Shown in pieces: positions 1 to 10,700 of a stretch of DNA of 64,000 bases. The DNA comes from Volutella citrinella (taxonomy: Eukaryota > Ascomycota > Sordariomycetes > Hypocreales > Nectriaceae). Position 1 is the stretch's first letter. Each line of letters starts with the position of its first letter. The notes below the pieces were generated by a model, which did no database searches, was not told where the DNA came from, and saw only the letters and a list, made by a program, of their open reading frames with translations. The position numbers were made by a program, and so were the translations under genes. The stretch spans positions 2,418,001 to 2,482,000 of the forward strand of contig JAWZSP010000007.1 in the NCBI GenBank assembly GCA_034401135.1. The letters are read 5' to 3'.

Positions 1-972
1 ACCGCCCCGTTGGCACCGATATTCCTCGCCCCGTTGGCGTACCTCTTCCATGCACGGCTCCTTCTCCATCGCCACCATCTCGATCCCAGATATCCCGTCG
101 AAGCACGGCTTGCGTCAGTGGAAAGCTGTATGCACGTCGCGCTGGAGACTGCCTATCTCCTCCATCGATCGAACCCAAACCTCCTGGCAGACGGTGCTAC
201 AGGCCTGCTCACAATGCATATTTTCAGGAGTACCCTTTTCCTCCTATTGACAGGGTACACGGACCATGCAACCACCTGTATCCGAGCGCTGGCGGCGATC
301 AATGCCCGAAGGGATGTCACAAGTTCTTGCGGAAGGTTCTTGTCCTTCTTTGTGTCAACCTTGGGTTCCAAGCGTGCCGAATGCATATCCTATCTATCGA
401 GAACCGCCCCCTCTCCGCCGTACGGTGCTCACGGACCATCAATCGATAACACTGCTCTGCTGCAAATGCTTGCTCGGGACGAGGACTTGCTTGCGTACGT
501 GTCGGTGGACCTACAAGCGTCTACCGAAGCTTCGTGGCTATGGGGTGGGATGGAGCGCGAGACAGCACTGCAGCAGCTAGCAGGCGCGCCGGCTGACGTA
601 TCTAGAGGCGAGAATACCCTGTTCAGTTTTGAGGCCCGGGCTGGCATAAGCAAAGCAGAGGATCGAGAATGGGGCGGGTGGGCATCCCTTGAAACGGGAG
701 TTCGCAACCTGGAAGCAGTAGCAAGTGTTACTCCGGCCGCCGCGAGGACGATGGCTGGGCTGCCATCCCCTATGAAATCGGATACTCCTGGCCCCCCTAT
801 GGGAATTCCTCGTCTGAACGACCTACCACAGGCTGCGCCTGAGACTCTAAGGCCTATTGACAAGAGCCTTCCTGCCAGCCCAGCAGTTGCTGGCCCCATT
901 GGCCGAGGCGGGAGCGGCGGTAGCGGTCCAAGCAGCAGCAAGGATCGCATCAGCATCGCAAACATCATCTAA
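1..972 (+). CDS. Zn2Cys6-type transcription factor, C-terminal part (5' truncated)
   Basis: The frame is open from base 1 to the TAA at 970-972, so this is the last ~323 residues of a longer protein; the DNA-binding domain lies outside the window. Residues ~5-130 have the alternating hydrophobic helices and Arg/His/Cys pattern (for example RHHLDP, ARLASVESCMHVALETA, FFVSTLGSKR) that I associate with the end of the 'fungal-specific transcription factor' middle-homology region. The last ~120 residues are Pro/Ser/Gly rich, apparently disordered, and end in DRISIANII. Assignment to fungal Zn2Cys6 regulators is family-level inference; I cannot name the target pathway. No intron is needed in the visible part. 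The gene converges on the ZIP4-like gene, and two hairpins lie in its presumed 3' UTR. Confidence 0.6.
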   Translation, partial: TAPLAPIFLAPLAYLFHARLLLHRHHLDPRYPVEARLASVESCMHVALETAYLLHRSNPNLLADGATGLLTMHIFRSTLFLLLTGYTDHATTCIRALAAINARRDVTSSCGRFLSFFVSTLGSKRAECISYLSRTAPSPPYGAHGPSIDNTALLQMLARDEDLLAYVSVDLQASTEASWLWGGMERETALQQLAGAPADVSRGENTLFSFEARAGISKAEDREWGGWASLETGVRNLEAVASVTPAAARTMAGLPSPMKSDTPGPPMGIPRLNDLPQAAPETLRPIDKSLPASPAVAGPIGRGGSGGSGPSSSKDRISIANII

Positions 973-1530
973 CAACACTGAAGGCGCCGTCCGGATACCC
1001 CAAGTATAATGGTACAGGTTGATGGAAATGTATAATCGACCCAGCCCAATCGTGCCGGCAGCACGACTGGGCTTTTAATTCTCTCTTTTTGAGAGAGGCG
1101 CCTCTGCCATCTCCCTGCGTCTTTCATGATACCACTATTTTTACACGAGCATGTTTTTTCTTTCCAACTGCGTTTTCTTTCTCTGGGGAATACAAAAATC
1201 GACTACCATGCTGTTTTGACATTACCCTTGGATGAACAGTCTAGAGGCTGCGAGGAATTGCGAGGATATACCATGCCATTCAGGAAGGAGTAACGCGATA
1301 TGGTGGAGGCCAGCGAGGCGTTGGGTACAATGATTAGTGAGGAAGGCTACGCCATATAAACGGGGGCGGATGCATACAGCTTGGGGTATACAAAGCGGCA
1401 TGTAAGAAAAGGAGTGGGTGTTGGGATATGTCACATTGCGGCGATAGAGTTGACAGACCTGGTGGGTTCGTCTATGATACATTATGTGACACGAATACTA
1501 GTAGTTCTTGAAATGCCAACATTTTGCTAT
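973..1530. other. Convergent intergenic region with two 3'-UTR hairpins
   Basis: This is the space between the stop codons of the partial regulator (+) and the ZIP4-like gene (-). It holds the hairpin pair at 1044-1095 described separately. I see no convincing coding sequence; short ORFs here lack any recognisable pattern. Confidence 0.6.
1044..1095. other. Two consecutive inverted repeats in a 3' UTR
   Basis: A 12-nt arm at 1044-1055 pairs with 1061-1072 (one mismatch, 5-nt loop CGGCA) and is followed by TTTTAATT. A second small hairpin follows at once: CTCTC (1081-1085), loop TTTTT, GAGAG (1091-1095). They start 72 nt after the stop of the regulator gene. A role in 3'-end formation or mRNA stability is inference only; eukaryotic termination does not need such hairpins. 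Confidence 0.5.
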
Positions 1531-4500
1531 TTAAGTATGCAAATCGTTACCGAAGCCAAGCTTCACAATCTTTTCCCGGAGCACATCCTGTAAATCGCCT
1601 CCATCGTCAACAAACTTGGCCAGGTGAAGCGCCTTTATTGCCCACTCATGGCACATTGTTTCATCTCCTCGAGCCAACAGGTCAATGGCATGATTAAAGG
1701 CCGTGGCCACGATCCAGTCGAGCTCGTCGGCTGGGTATGGTGCCGTCTTTTGGCTCCCCTCATCAGCAATTTGCAATGCTTGGTCGACAATTTGTAGAGA
1801 GATATTGTCGTCCAGGGGTAGCATCACCTGGAGCATGCAACGCAGGTATTTGGCGAGCCCCTCTGTGGCAAATTTTTCGAGTCGATAAATTTCATTGATG
1901 ATGAGGCGCATAGATGCGTACATTGCTAAACAGTCGGTCAGTAGTATCCTTGCGAGTTGGACAGCCATCACGACCTTACTTTTCCCAGATGCATTGCTCT
2001 TGAGTAAACAATCCCCCATCGCTTTGAAACTGAGAGGGTCCTCGCATATACGTGCTTTTCGGACGATGCTGCTCAGGTCGTCCCAGCTTTTCAGGCAAAC
2101 CGCTCCCTCGAAATCGAAGACGAACAGCGTCGCCATTTTCTCAAACAAATCCGCTCTTACTCTATCGTCTCGTATGATTTCGTTGGTATTGTTGCTTTCC
2201 TGGCACGCTTGCTCAAAAGCCTCATCAAATGCTGCGATGTGTCGCCTCATCTCCAGGTAGTGCTGCAATTGAGCTTCGATTTCGCCGTCCACTCGCGCAC
2301 ATGAGACAAGGGCTGCGGCGATGATAAAATGCGCTCTCATGCTCATTAACTGGATCTCTTCGGCTTGATTCGATGAGATGTCTGACGGGTAGCAGTCAAT
2401 AAATGCAAGACAAGTTTTGAACATGCGGATCAAATGTGATAACTGCCATTCATGACACTTTGAAGCCCCGACGTTGTATGCATTCTTGCGAAACCATTCC
2501 AATTCCATGACGGTAAATAATTTTCCTCCTTCTCCATTCGAGTCACCCTCTCGTGAATGCTTGACGGCTGCAGATATCAGCAACCATTAGGTTGTGCCGC
2601 CAGGGATCCATACCTTTCTCAAACATCTTGCACATGTCCTCGGCCAAGTCAACGTCTTTCGGGGACAAGTCATCATTCGCTCCCTCAATCAAGTTGATTA
2701 GGCGAATTGAGCATCTTAAAATGGAAGGCAAATGAGCTGCTGCCGCGCCTCCTGAATCATGCCTCTCCGCAACAGCCTTGAGTGCTGCCAGTGCACATAG
2801 CCGATCACCAACTTGTTGAGCTTCCCGCACACAAGCATAGAGCATATCCTGGCTCCGCTCGATGTCAGAGCTCTTGGTAAGGTACTCAATGCTTTGGCAG
2901 CCAAGGTCGTGATCCTAGCCAATCAACGAGGCTTTAAACATCAGATACCTCGTCAGAGGATCATCTTTTGCAATCTCGGGCATCGATTGAAACGCAGCGC
3001 AGGCAGCTCCAAAGTCCCGGCGGTTGAGTGCACAGAGTATGAGTTTTCTTCCAAATCTCCCAAGGTTGCCGTCGCTGCAATTGGAGAAAGCCGGGCTCAA
3101 GGCGATATTGCACCACAACTGAACCGAGTGATATTGCTCCTTGATGAACAGAGCATCGATGTGCTTCCAGACAAGCTTGTTCGATTATTATATGCCAATG
3201 TATAGGAACATCAGGCGTACTCACCGAATGAGCTGCAGCAGTTGCGTCGTTTCCCATGATGGGCCCTCCATCATGCGGAATACGCTCGAGCAGGGTCTGG
3301 AAGCTGTTCGCACCGTCTGAAGCGTCCAATTCTGCTATGCTCATCCAAATTCTGCGGATTATGACTTTCCCAATCCAATCGCCCTTACCTGTTGATAGCA
3401 ATCTATTCAAAAGCATCTCGTCGAGTAAGGCCATCGCTACTCTGGAGCCTTTGTCTTGCAGTTCCTTGATAGCATGTAACAGAAACCCAAGAGTGGCATC
3501 GGACAGCTCGATGCAACGAATCATTTTCCTTATTATGCTTGCGCATGCGTCCTTGTCGAAGAGTTCACTGGGGCTTTTCTGCAGGATCTCTAGGCGCCAG
3601 TGCAAAACGACGGGTTTGTCTCCAAGTTCTGACTCCATGTAGCTCACAAGCTCATCTGCTTGTTTCAAGCTTTCATCGGTTCCAAGGCCTATCATTGTCT
3701 GCACCATATCGTGGCATATTGAAAGCCGCAGTTCTAAACCCTCGGCGGAGAGATTTTCGATATTCTGGCCGTCGACCAACTCCTGCGCCCGGCGGAGCCA
3801 CTTCAGGGCCATCTTGTAGTCTCCCTTTTCAAGCAGAGAGTTCCCGATGTGACCCAACATGTCCGCCATGGTCTCAGCCGATCCAAGGTCGAGATTTGAT
3901 CTAAGTGCAGTCGCCTTCTTATACATGTGTTCCGCGACGTCAAGCCGACCTTCTTTCCATGACTATAATGGTCAGCAGCGCGAATGCAGTGTTGCGTGAG
4001 CAACTAACTAGAGCAGTCCGCAAAGTCAAGTACTCTGCCTCAAGACTTGTAAGCCTTTTCTCTTTGGCCCCGGAGTCGTCGTGGTGTGCGCTCAACTTTT
4101 CGATGTAGTCGGCAATCCTCTGCAATCCGATCCTCGCCCCCTCGAAGTCAGAGTCCTCGATGCACGCCCCGGACACCGAGCATGCCAAGCTCGCGATCTG
4201 CATGATGCCATCTTCTGAAGTTGGTTTCTCCTCTCTTGCCGCCGTGTGGGCGAGAAACCCGAGTGCTCTGGTTCTGGCCAACAGGCGCATCCATTCTTCG
4301 GATGCCCTATCCGCTTTCCTTTTTGCTTTGACGCTCTCGTTCCATAGCTTCTGTCCCCATTCCTGGAGTTTCTTCGCAGTCGAACGGGAGAATGGAGAGG
4401 CTCTCTGCGTCAATGAGTTGATGGTGTTGAGTTGATGTGCTAGCTCGGCGAGGACCGGCTCGAGAGGCCTTTGCCGATCGCCTGCGGAGAGATTGGAGAG

Positions 4501-4632
4501 GAGATCCTGAGAAAAGTCTACCAGTCTAAGGGTCAGCTGGGTATTGCAGCATCAGGGGCAGTGCCGCTCACCCGAGAAGCTCTGGACCTTTTGGTCAATC
4601 GCGACAGCGGACGATAGATGTTTGGTCGTCAT
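1531..4632 (-). pseudogene. spo22: ZIP4/SPO22-like meiotic protein, frame interrupted by one in-frame TAG
   Basis: This is a TPR-rich meiotic protein of the SPO22/ZIP4 family, which promotes crossover formation and synaptonemal complex assembly. My exon model is complement(join(1531..2567, 2614..3175, 3225..3962, 4009..4517, 4572..4632)). Introns are 54, 46, 49 and 46 nt, all GT..AG and phase-consistent, for 969 codons. The ATG at 4632 (MTTKHLSSAV) starts a 20-codon first exon. Family-like stretches include LVWKHIDALFIKEQY and LFTVMELEWFRKNAYN, and helical repeats run throughout. Codon 523 (2917-2915) is TAG, although the same frame continues with family-like sequence (DHDLGCQSIEYLTK) on the far side. 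Either the gene is broken, the base is a sequencing error, or a weak 57-nt intron (2948..2892, acceptor AAAG) removes the stop along with 19 codons. Family identity is firm; the coding status is open. Confidence 0.8.
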
Positions 4633-5308
4633 GGCGGTTGACGAACTTTGTACTCAGTCACACGAGGAGGCTCCAGGACGACAATTGTTGGCCCTAGACT
4701 TGGTTTGGCTCATTGAGCGCAGAGGAATTTTGCTGCCTTAGGAACACAATGTGAATGTGGAAGAGCGAAGAGGGCAGGTTTCAATGTGGGAGCCGCTCAC
4801 ACGATAGCACCTGCCTTCTCTGCTCCCCCCTGCCACTCCCACACCCCAATGTCAAGCAACTGCTATTGTACTACTAGCAGTAACAAGGTAAGGTACTACT
4901 AGTAGTACTGGTACCTGGACCTCACATGGTCGAGATTTCTTCACGGACATCAAAGGCTGGTGCAATCGGGCATACTACTAGTTGTTGCGTGCAGAAACAC
5001 TCAATGCTTTCTAGTGGTGTCGCGCTTGCCGGACAGATGCATTCAATCAATAATCGATTCCCCAGACTGAAAACCAAATACGCCCTAAAATGAAATTGGC
5101 ATGTCGATCTACTCCGTGGCTTTTCTGCTGCTGTAGTGCCGATATCAGGAGAGACTCCAAGCCGCCATGCGTTCATGATTCCAATCCGACAGTTTCTGAA
5201 AGGTACCATGCAGCCCTCGCGTGGGCCGCATGCTTTTTTCGCGGCTGCGTTGCAGACACGCATTCAACATATGTAAAATCTTGGTGACAAGCATCCCGTC
5301 TTCCGCTG
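4633..5308. other. Intergenic region between the ZIP4-like gene and acuM
   Basis: This holds the promoter of the ZIP4-like gene and the 3' flank of acuM, both on the minus strand. Around 4870-4915 there are overlapping ACTACTAGTAGTA-type palindromes and GGTAAGGTAC motifs. I see no convincing gene; the 113-codon minus ORF at 4922-5263 has no recognisable pattern. Confidence 0.6.
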
Positions 5309-7768
5309 TTATTGGGAAGGGGGTGGATCGTGGGGTAAAAAGTTGCCGACAATCAAGGCCGGCCTGGTCGATAGTGTGTTAGCTGGCGTCACTCGCAAGA
5401 TCAGAGGGATACGAAGCGTACAGTTTGTGGTCATCCCTGCGAATAGTAAAGGAGAAGCAACATTTGACAATCGGGTGGGTGGACGACGCGGCGGGGTTTT
5501 TGAGCGAGCACGCCGTGAGAAGAGTCTCGTGTGCCGGATCAAATGCAATTGTGCCAAACTCTTCCCAGTACCGAACCATGGACTCTTCGGTAAGGATCTC
5601 GTGCAGCGCGATTTTACCCTATTGGTAGAGATACAGGTCAGCGGGACGAGCGTCGAGACGCAGGGTTCGGGGCAGCACCCCAGTGACAAGGGATACTCAC
5701 ATCTCTGAGCTTGTCGACAGACACGCCAATCAACTCTGCCATCTCTTTGTTGCCGCGGAAGATCTCGCCCGTTCTCCGCCAGCAGCAGGCTGGCACGGCC
5801 ATGCTAGCAAAGACGCGATCGTAGTCCATCAACTGCTTCTCAAACCACATCTCCACGTAAACCAGCTCCATATCCGTCAAACCTTGGGCCTTCTCCCGAA
5901 ATTTGGGTCGGAATTGGTTAATGGTGCGCAAGATCTTCTGCTTGGACGAGGGCGCGATGTGGCTGTCGAGATACGATCCCAGGCGAGAATATCCCTTGAT
6001 GTAGTTGAATGGCTTCAGCATGCCAGCTTCATACTTGGCCCGGAGAACTCGAGCCATGCGCTCCTCGGGGGTATCATTTCCAGAGGGGTCAGCGGCTTGG
6101 AGGTAGTATTCCCGGGTCTTGTCCGCGTTGGGAGGCCTGGAGTGCCCTTTGCCCTCTAAGCTCGGTGGGGGCGGGAGCATCGATCCTCCCGGCATGCCTG
6201 GGTTAGCTCCCCCGGGTGGCATTGAGTTGTTGTTTCCGTAAGTGGGCATCATGTCTGGTTGGCTCGACCTTCTGTAGGCAGGGCTCTGTTGGTCCTCGGG
6301 CACGCTGCCGTCATCGAGCAGGCTCGTATGGAGGAAGTCGTTGAGGAGATTGAACTCGTGAGTGACCTCAGGAGCAATCATGTAGTTGGGGTGGTAGGCG
6401 TGCATGTCATGAAAGTGATTCTGGGCGGTCATCCAGGCATCCTGGAAGCCAGCGACTAATAAAGTGGCGTGTTAGTGAGGACTAGAAACGCGGGCTAGGA
6501 GCTCCGCCAACAACGCCGACAGAGGAGCGGCCCAGGAAAAAATAAAACAAAAGAGAGCGCGGCCGAAGAAACCCCTCAGACAAAAAGCAAGGGCTCGAGA
6601 AGACGTACATTGGTTCGCGTTGCTATTGCCGTTGTTCAACGCATTTCCCTGCAGGCCAGCGACGGGGCCTGGTGGCACAAGGGCGAGCGGGTTGGCTTGT
6701 CCCAACACCCCCCCGGCTCCGTACCCCTTGCTGACCCTCTGCCTGGCCCCATCGAAGTTGGGCGGTGGGCCCATGGTGCTGGAGATGGAGCTACGGGCCA
6801 TGTCGGACTGCGCGTCCGACTCGTCGATGACGGAGGAGCTCTGCATGCTCTGGGTACTTTTACCCTTCTTTGAATCGGCGTCCCGGGGCTCATCGTGGCA
6901 AAGGTGCCCGATGTTTCGCTTTATACATCGTGTGCATGGTCTCTCCTGTTCAAAACGTCAGCCCAACCCATAGGTTCGACGCAGCAGAAACGGGGTTTCC
7001 CGAAGCCTGTCCACAAACGAGACGCCCATCCAAGAGCCGTGATTCGACCACGGCAGCAGCGCTCATCAATGAATGGCAACAAGAACACCCCAGAGAAGCA
7101 TAAGAATAAGACTCACAAGATCGCATGTCATGTGCTATTCGGCAGCAGCAAAGAGAGGTCGTCAGCCATACATCCTGTTTGACAATCCCGGTGTGATACT
7201 CGCCAGGAATAACAAGGCAAGGGGCGAGGGGCCGTGGACGTTGTGTCGCCGCACCAAGGTGAAGATCTAATGAACACAGCCCACAGTCCCCCCGAGGCGT
7301 CGAGGCACGCCTGCATTCTGCCAATAGCGCCCTGGCCTTGCTCAGGTTGACGGATAACTACTTACAGATCTTCGACAATATACGCAAGCTGTAAGTAAGC
7401 GGACACGCCGCACGTCAGTCCAGGAGTTTATCAAATGGATCAGAAATGTCTTTCGCGCTTTGAGAGGCCAACTCCCAGGCGAGGCTGAATTCCAATGGGT
7501 TACGCCGCCAGCGACAACCCTTCAACGCTCTGCTCGGTGGGACATTCAAGCCTCCCATCACTCCAAGTCGTTTTATTCAGGGCACGGGTAGGGACAAGGG
7601 GTTTCTATGCATACCATGGTTGACCTTGCGTCTCTTCTTGGGGCTTTTGTGCATATGGTTGCCCGAAGAATCCGATTTGTCGCGATCCTTTCCTTTCGAG
7701 TCTTCCGCCTTGGGGCGGTCCGCCAAGTTGCTGCTCTTCACCATTGTGACGGCGTTCCGGTCGGTCAT
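5309..7768 (-). CDS. acuM: AcuM/Rds2-type Zn2Cys6 activator of gluconeogenesis
   Basis: This nuclear DNA-binding activator is expected to drive gluconeogenic genes together with its partner AcuK. My model is complement(join(5309..5363, 5422..5618, 5701..6455, 6609..6945, 7117..7134, 7366..7388, 7615..7768)), giving 512 aa, every junction in phase. Start: the ATG at 7768 (MTDRNAV) has an in-frame TAG just upstream. A basic stretch KKRRKVNH precedes the zinc cluster at residues 53-80 with C-X2-C-X6-C-X5-C-X2-C-X8-C spacing (CVYC..HMTC..PCTRC..GHLC). A disordered Gly/Pro/Asn linker follows, then the conserved C-terminal part: ILRTINQFRPKFREKAQGL, the PAS-like segment PACCWRRTGEIFRGNKEMA, ILTEESMVRYWEEFGTIAF and a terminal PALIVGNFLPHDPPP. 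The DNA-binding domain is encoded over four exons, including micro-exons of 23 and 18 nt. I prefer AcuM over AcuK because of the HMTCDLERPC / GHLCHDEPR signature, from memory of the family. Confidence 0.88.
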
Positions 7769-10700
7769 TTCGTCCTAGGCTCCCATTGGATCTTGAGGTT
7801 ACGCAATGAGGCGTCGGGTTCGCAGATCATTTGCGGCTCGTTGCAGTGTCTAGCAAGTCCACAGCCCAGCCGAAGCGACACGGTCCATACGCAATCGCCA
7901 GGCGAGGAGAGGAGGGACGCCTCGTTCGTAGGCTGTCGAGTACAGCCCGGGGTCAAGCAGCGCCTTCAATGCACGACCGGCAGGCGGCTTTTTCGTCGGT
8001 GAAGAATCGCGCACGCTCGCCGCAGCGAGTAGGGGTAGAGGCGGCGAAGGGTTTTGCGAGCGAGTGTGTCACGGCGGTGGCGGAGGAGGGCCGACGAACG
8101 GTTCGGCTACGGCAAGCGTGCGGGTGTGGGTTGTGGTTCGTTCGCAGAGAGGCGCACGGGCGTCGGGTTCGATGAGGGGAATTGAGGTGCTCACGAACCT
8201 CTTGGGCTGGCTGGCTCGGCGGTTCGAGGCAGCGGCTGCAGCAACACGGGGAACGCGACACAGGCGAAGCAGCGGCCTTCTCGCGAGGAGAGAGTAGCCG
8301 ATTCGGACGGTGAAGTTTGACTTGACCTGGGGCCGGAAGCGGGTTGGGCTCGTCGGCCTGGTGGGCTTGTGGGGGGAGGGGGGAGTGGTGGATGGTGCGC
8401 GCAACGCCAGAGAGGGGGGGGAGTGGGCTCAGTCGCTCGGTCTAGTGGCGCGACACTCGTCGGGTCCTGTGAAAAAGAGGCTGGTTTTGCCTGTTTTCTG
8501 GTTGGTGATTGTGCTCTTCGGACGAACGCCAGTGCCGAGGTGAGAGTGAGAGAGAAAGTTGCACCGCCTCATTCGCTCACTTGGCTGCCATTCCGCTTTC
8601 GAGTCGCTGCACCCCAGTATCGACTATCGGCGGCACGGGTCTACGTCCGGAATATCGTCGTGTCTCGCCCTGGCTGCTTACTGTGAAGACCTTGCGAAGC
8701 TACTACTTCTCCTGGAGCCGCGCCGCCCCATCACAGCGGGCGGAATGGAGCTGCAGGACCACGCGTAGGTGCTCAGGAAGGCGGCGGCCTCTGCCTCTGC
8801 CACCGCCCCCGTTGATCCTGCGAACGAATGGAAGCTAGAATGATTAGGGCCGCTAAACCGCTAATGTGCTCCCGGGCCTGCCCCCCCCCGCCAGCATCCA
8901 ACGTCCAACATTCACACCGGCGAGGTTACTACCGGCACTGTGCTTACAGCGTTCTGCACTGACTACAGAGGTAGTTTCAGGTGGGATACGAGCCAAGAGA
9001 ACCCAGACTTGCCAGAGTAATAAGGCCATTATAAGGTTTCTTACAGTGCCACTCGCACGACTTGTATCATTTGAATGTGGATGGGGTGGAAATCAGGAAA
9101 ATTCAGGTCCAAATCTACGAATGATTGACCCATCGCGGTTTTTTTTCTCGCCAGTTAATTGATCTCTCGAGGCGCAGTGGAGATGATTCCCAGGTCCTCG
9201 CAGAGGCCAATTTGGGTTGCCTGTGTAGCACCAGTCCAGTTTCCTCCGTCTTCGACGACAGCCTGCCCAGACAACGACCCAAGCAGTCGTTAAATTAAGT
9301 GGCCTTTTTAATCTCCAATGAGCCCATTGTATATGACTGAGGTTGTCTTTCGCCGCCCCCAAGGTCCAGCCAGGCAGTGGCAGGCCCACTAGGCTGCCTA
9401 CCTACCTATTTTAGCACCGCCGAAGTTCGCGTCCATCAACGTTGCCAGCACAGCTCTGGCCGGGTTTGAGTCCTCCAATTGACAAGACAATGACCTGGTA
9501 TGCCAAAAGATTACTCCTTGGAGTGTCAGTGACTGGCCTCTATCCTCTGGGAGCGCAATAAGTGATTCCTCCAGTAATCAGTATTCCGTGGACGCTTTAC
9601 TCCGTACTAGTGCTGTAATCCCAGCACTCAGTTGCGCCTACTCGTACGCACTACGTAAGGTGCCTACCTATAATCCATGTTTACCCCCGTTGTCGTCCCG
9701 TCACTAGGTACTACCCCAACCCCACATAACCTGGAGGACGCTCCGTGGAGACGGTAGGCGCGATCGCAGAAGCAATGGACAGCAGGAAAGAAGCAATATG
9801 GATTGCCATGTCACCGGTCGCCCATCTGGCTCCTCCCGTGGTACATCATACATATCATTCTGCATCCTTACTACTGCAGCCATCGAACAACGTCTACAGA
9901 AGCAGACCACAGGCCCATCTCTCACCTCATCCAAGCCCGGAGCCGAGCGGGATTTGTGGACCTGGACGCTCAATACTGAACTGTACCTTGGCCCCCCTCC
10001 CCTTCTTAAGATAGTCGAGACTGAAAATCTGCTGACGCCCATAGGCTCCCATTCGCCCACAGGGGCCACAGCGCCCAGCCAGCCACCCTGGCGTGTTGCG
10101 AGTCCATCTGAACATCCATGACAATGACATGATGTCCCTCTCGACATCTGTTGCTGCGCAGGCTGGATGGGTCCTGGTACGATGTTTCGCTCCATTGACC
10201 CCCAGTCTCTAATCTGCGCTGCTTTTTCTCGGTACGATGAACTCCATAGTCGCGCGCCGGAGATGAGATCTGCCCGCCATTGCTACAGATCACTCCTCTC
10301 CAGATGAGAAGGCCTTGGCCAGGTCCGCCTTATTGCGTCTCCGTCAAACCGTCCCTGTAGGTCGCCATAAACGTCGGGTACGTACTATGGGCCGGCGAAA
10401 CTGGGAGTCGGTCATCAGAGCCCCGGCTCCCCCCGCCTTGCCCAATCAGGCAATCCCTCACCTGGCCACGACCGTGTTCGGATCGGCCCAAAATGCATTG
10501 CAGCAGCAGCAGCCTATTATTATTATTACTGCGGCCTGCCATTAGATTCAACGCCGTCCAGCCTCACCTGCGACCGTCGGCCTCTTCACCGCTATATTAT
10601 CTCAGGAGCCCTCAGGAAGCATATACTATAGCGACAAGGCTCTTGTCCCTAAATCTCCCGAAATCCGGCCATATATGCCGCGTATGGTCACGCGTCTCCC

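Noticed and set aside
5363..7768. Assignment of the gluconeogenesis regulator to AcuK/ERT1
   Set aside because: The zinc-cluster sequence (HMTCDLERPC, GHLCHDEPR) and the C-terminus fit AcuM/Rds2 better than AcuK as I remember the families.
7953..8404. Overlapping ORFs of ~100 codons on both strands near 8 kb
   Set aside because: Arg/Pro/Thr-rich, mutually overlapping, and located in the acuM upstream region; no motif or splice support.
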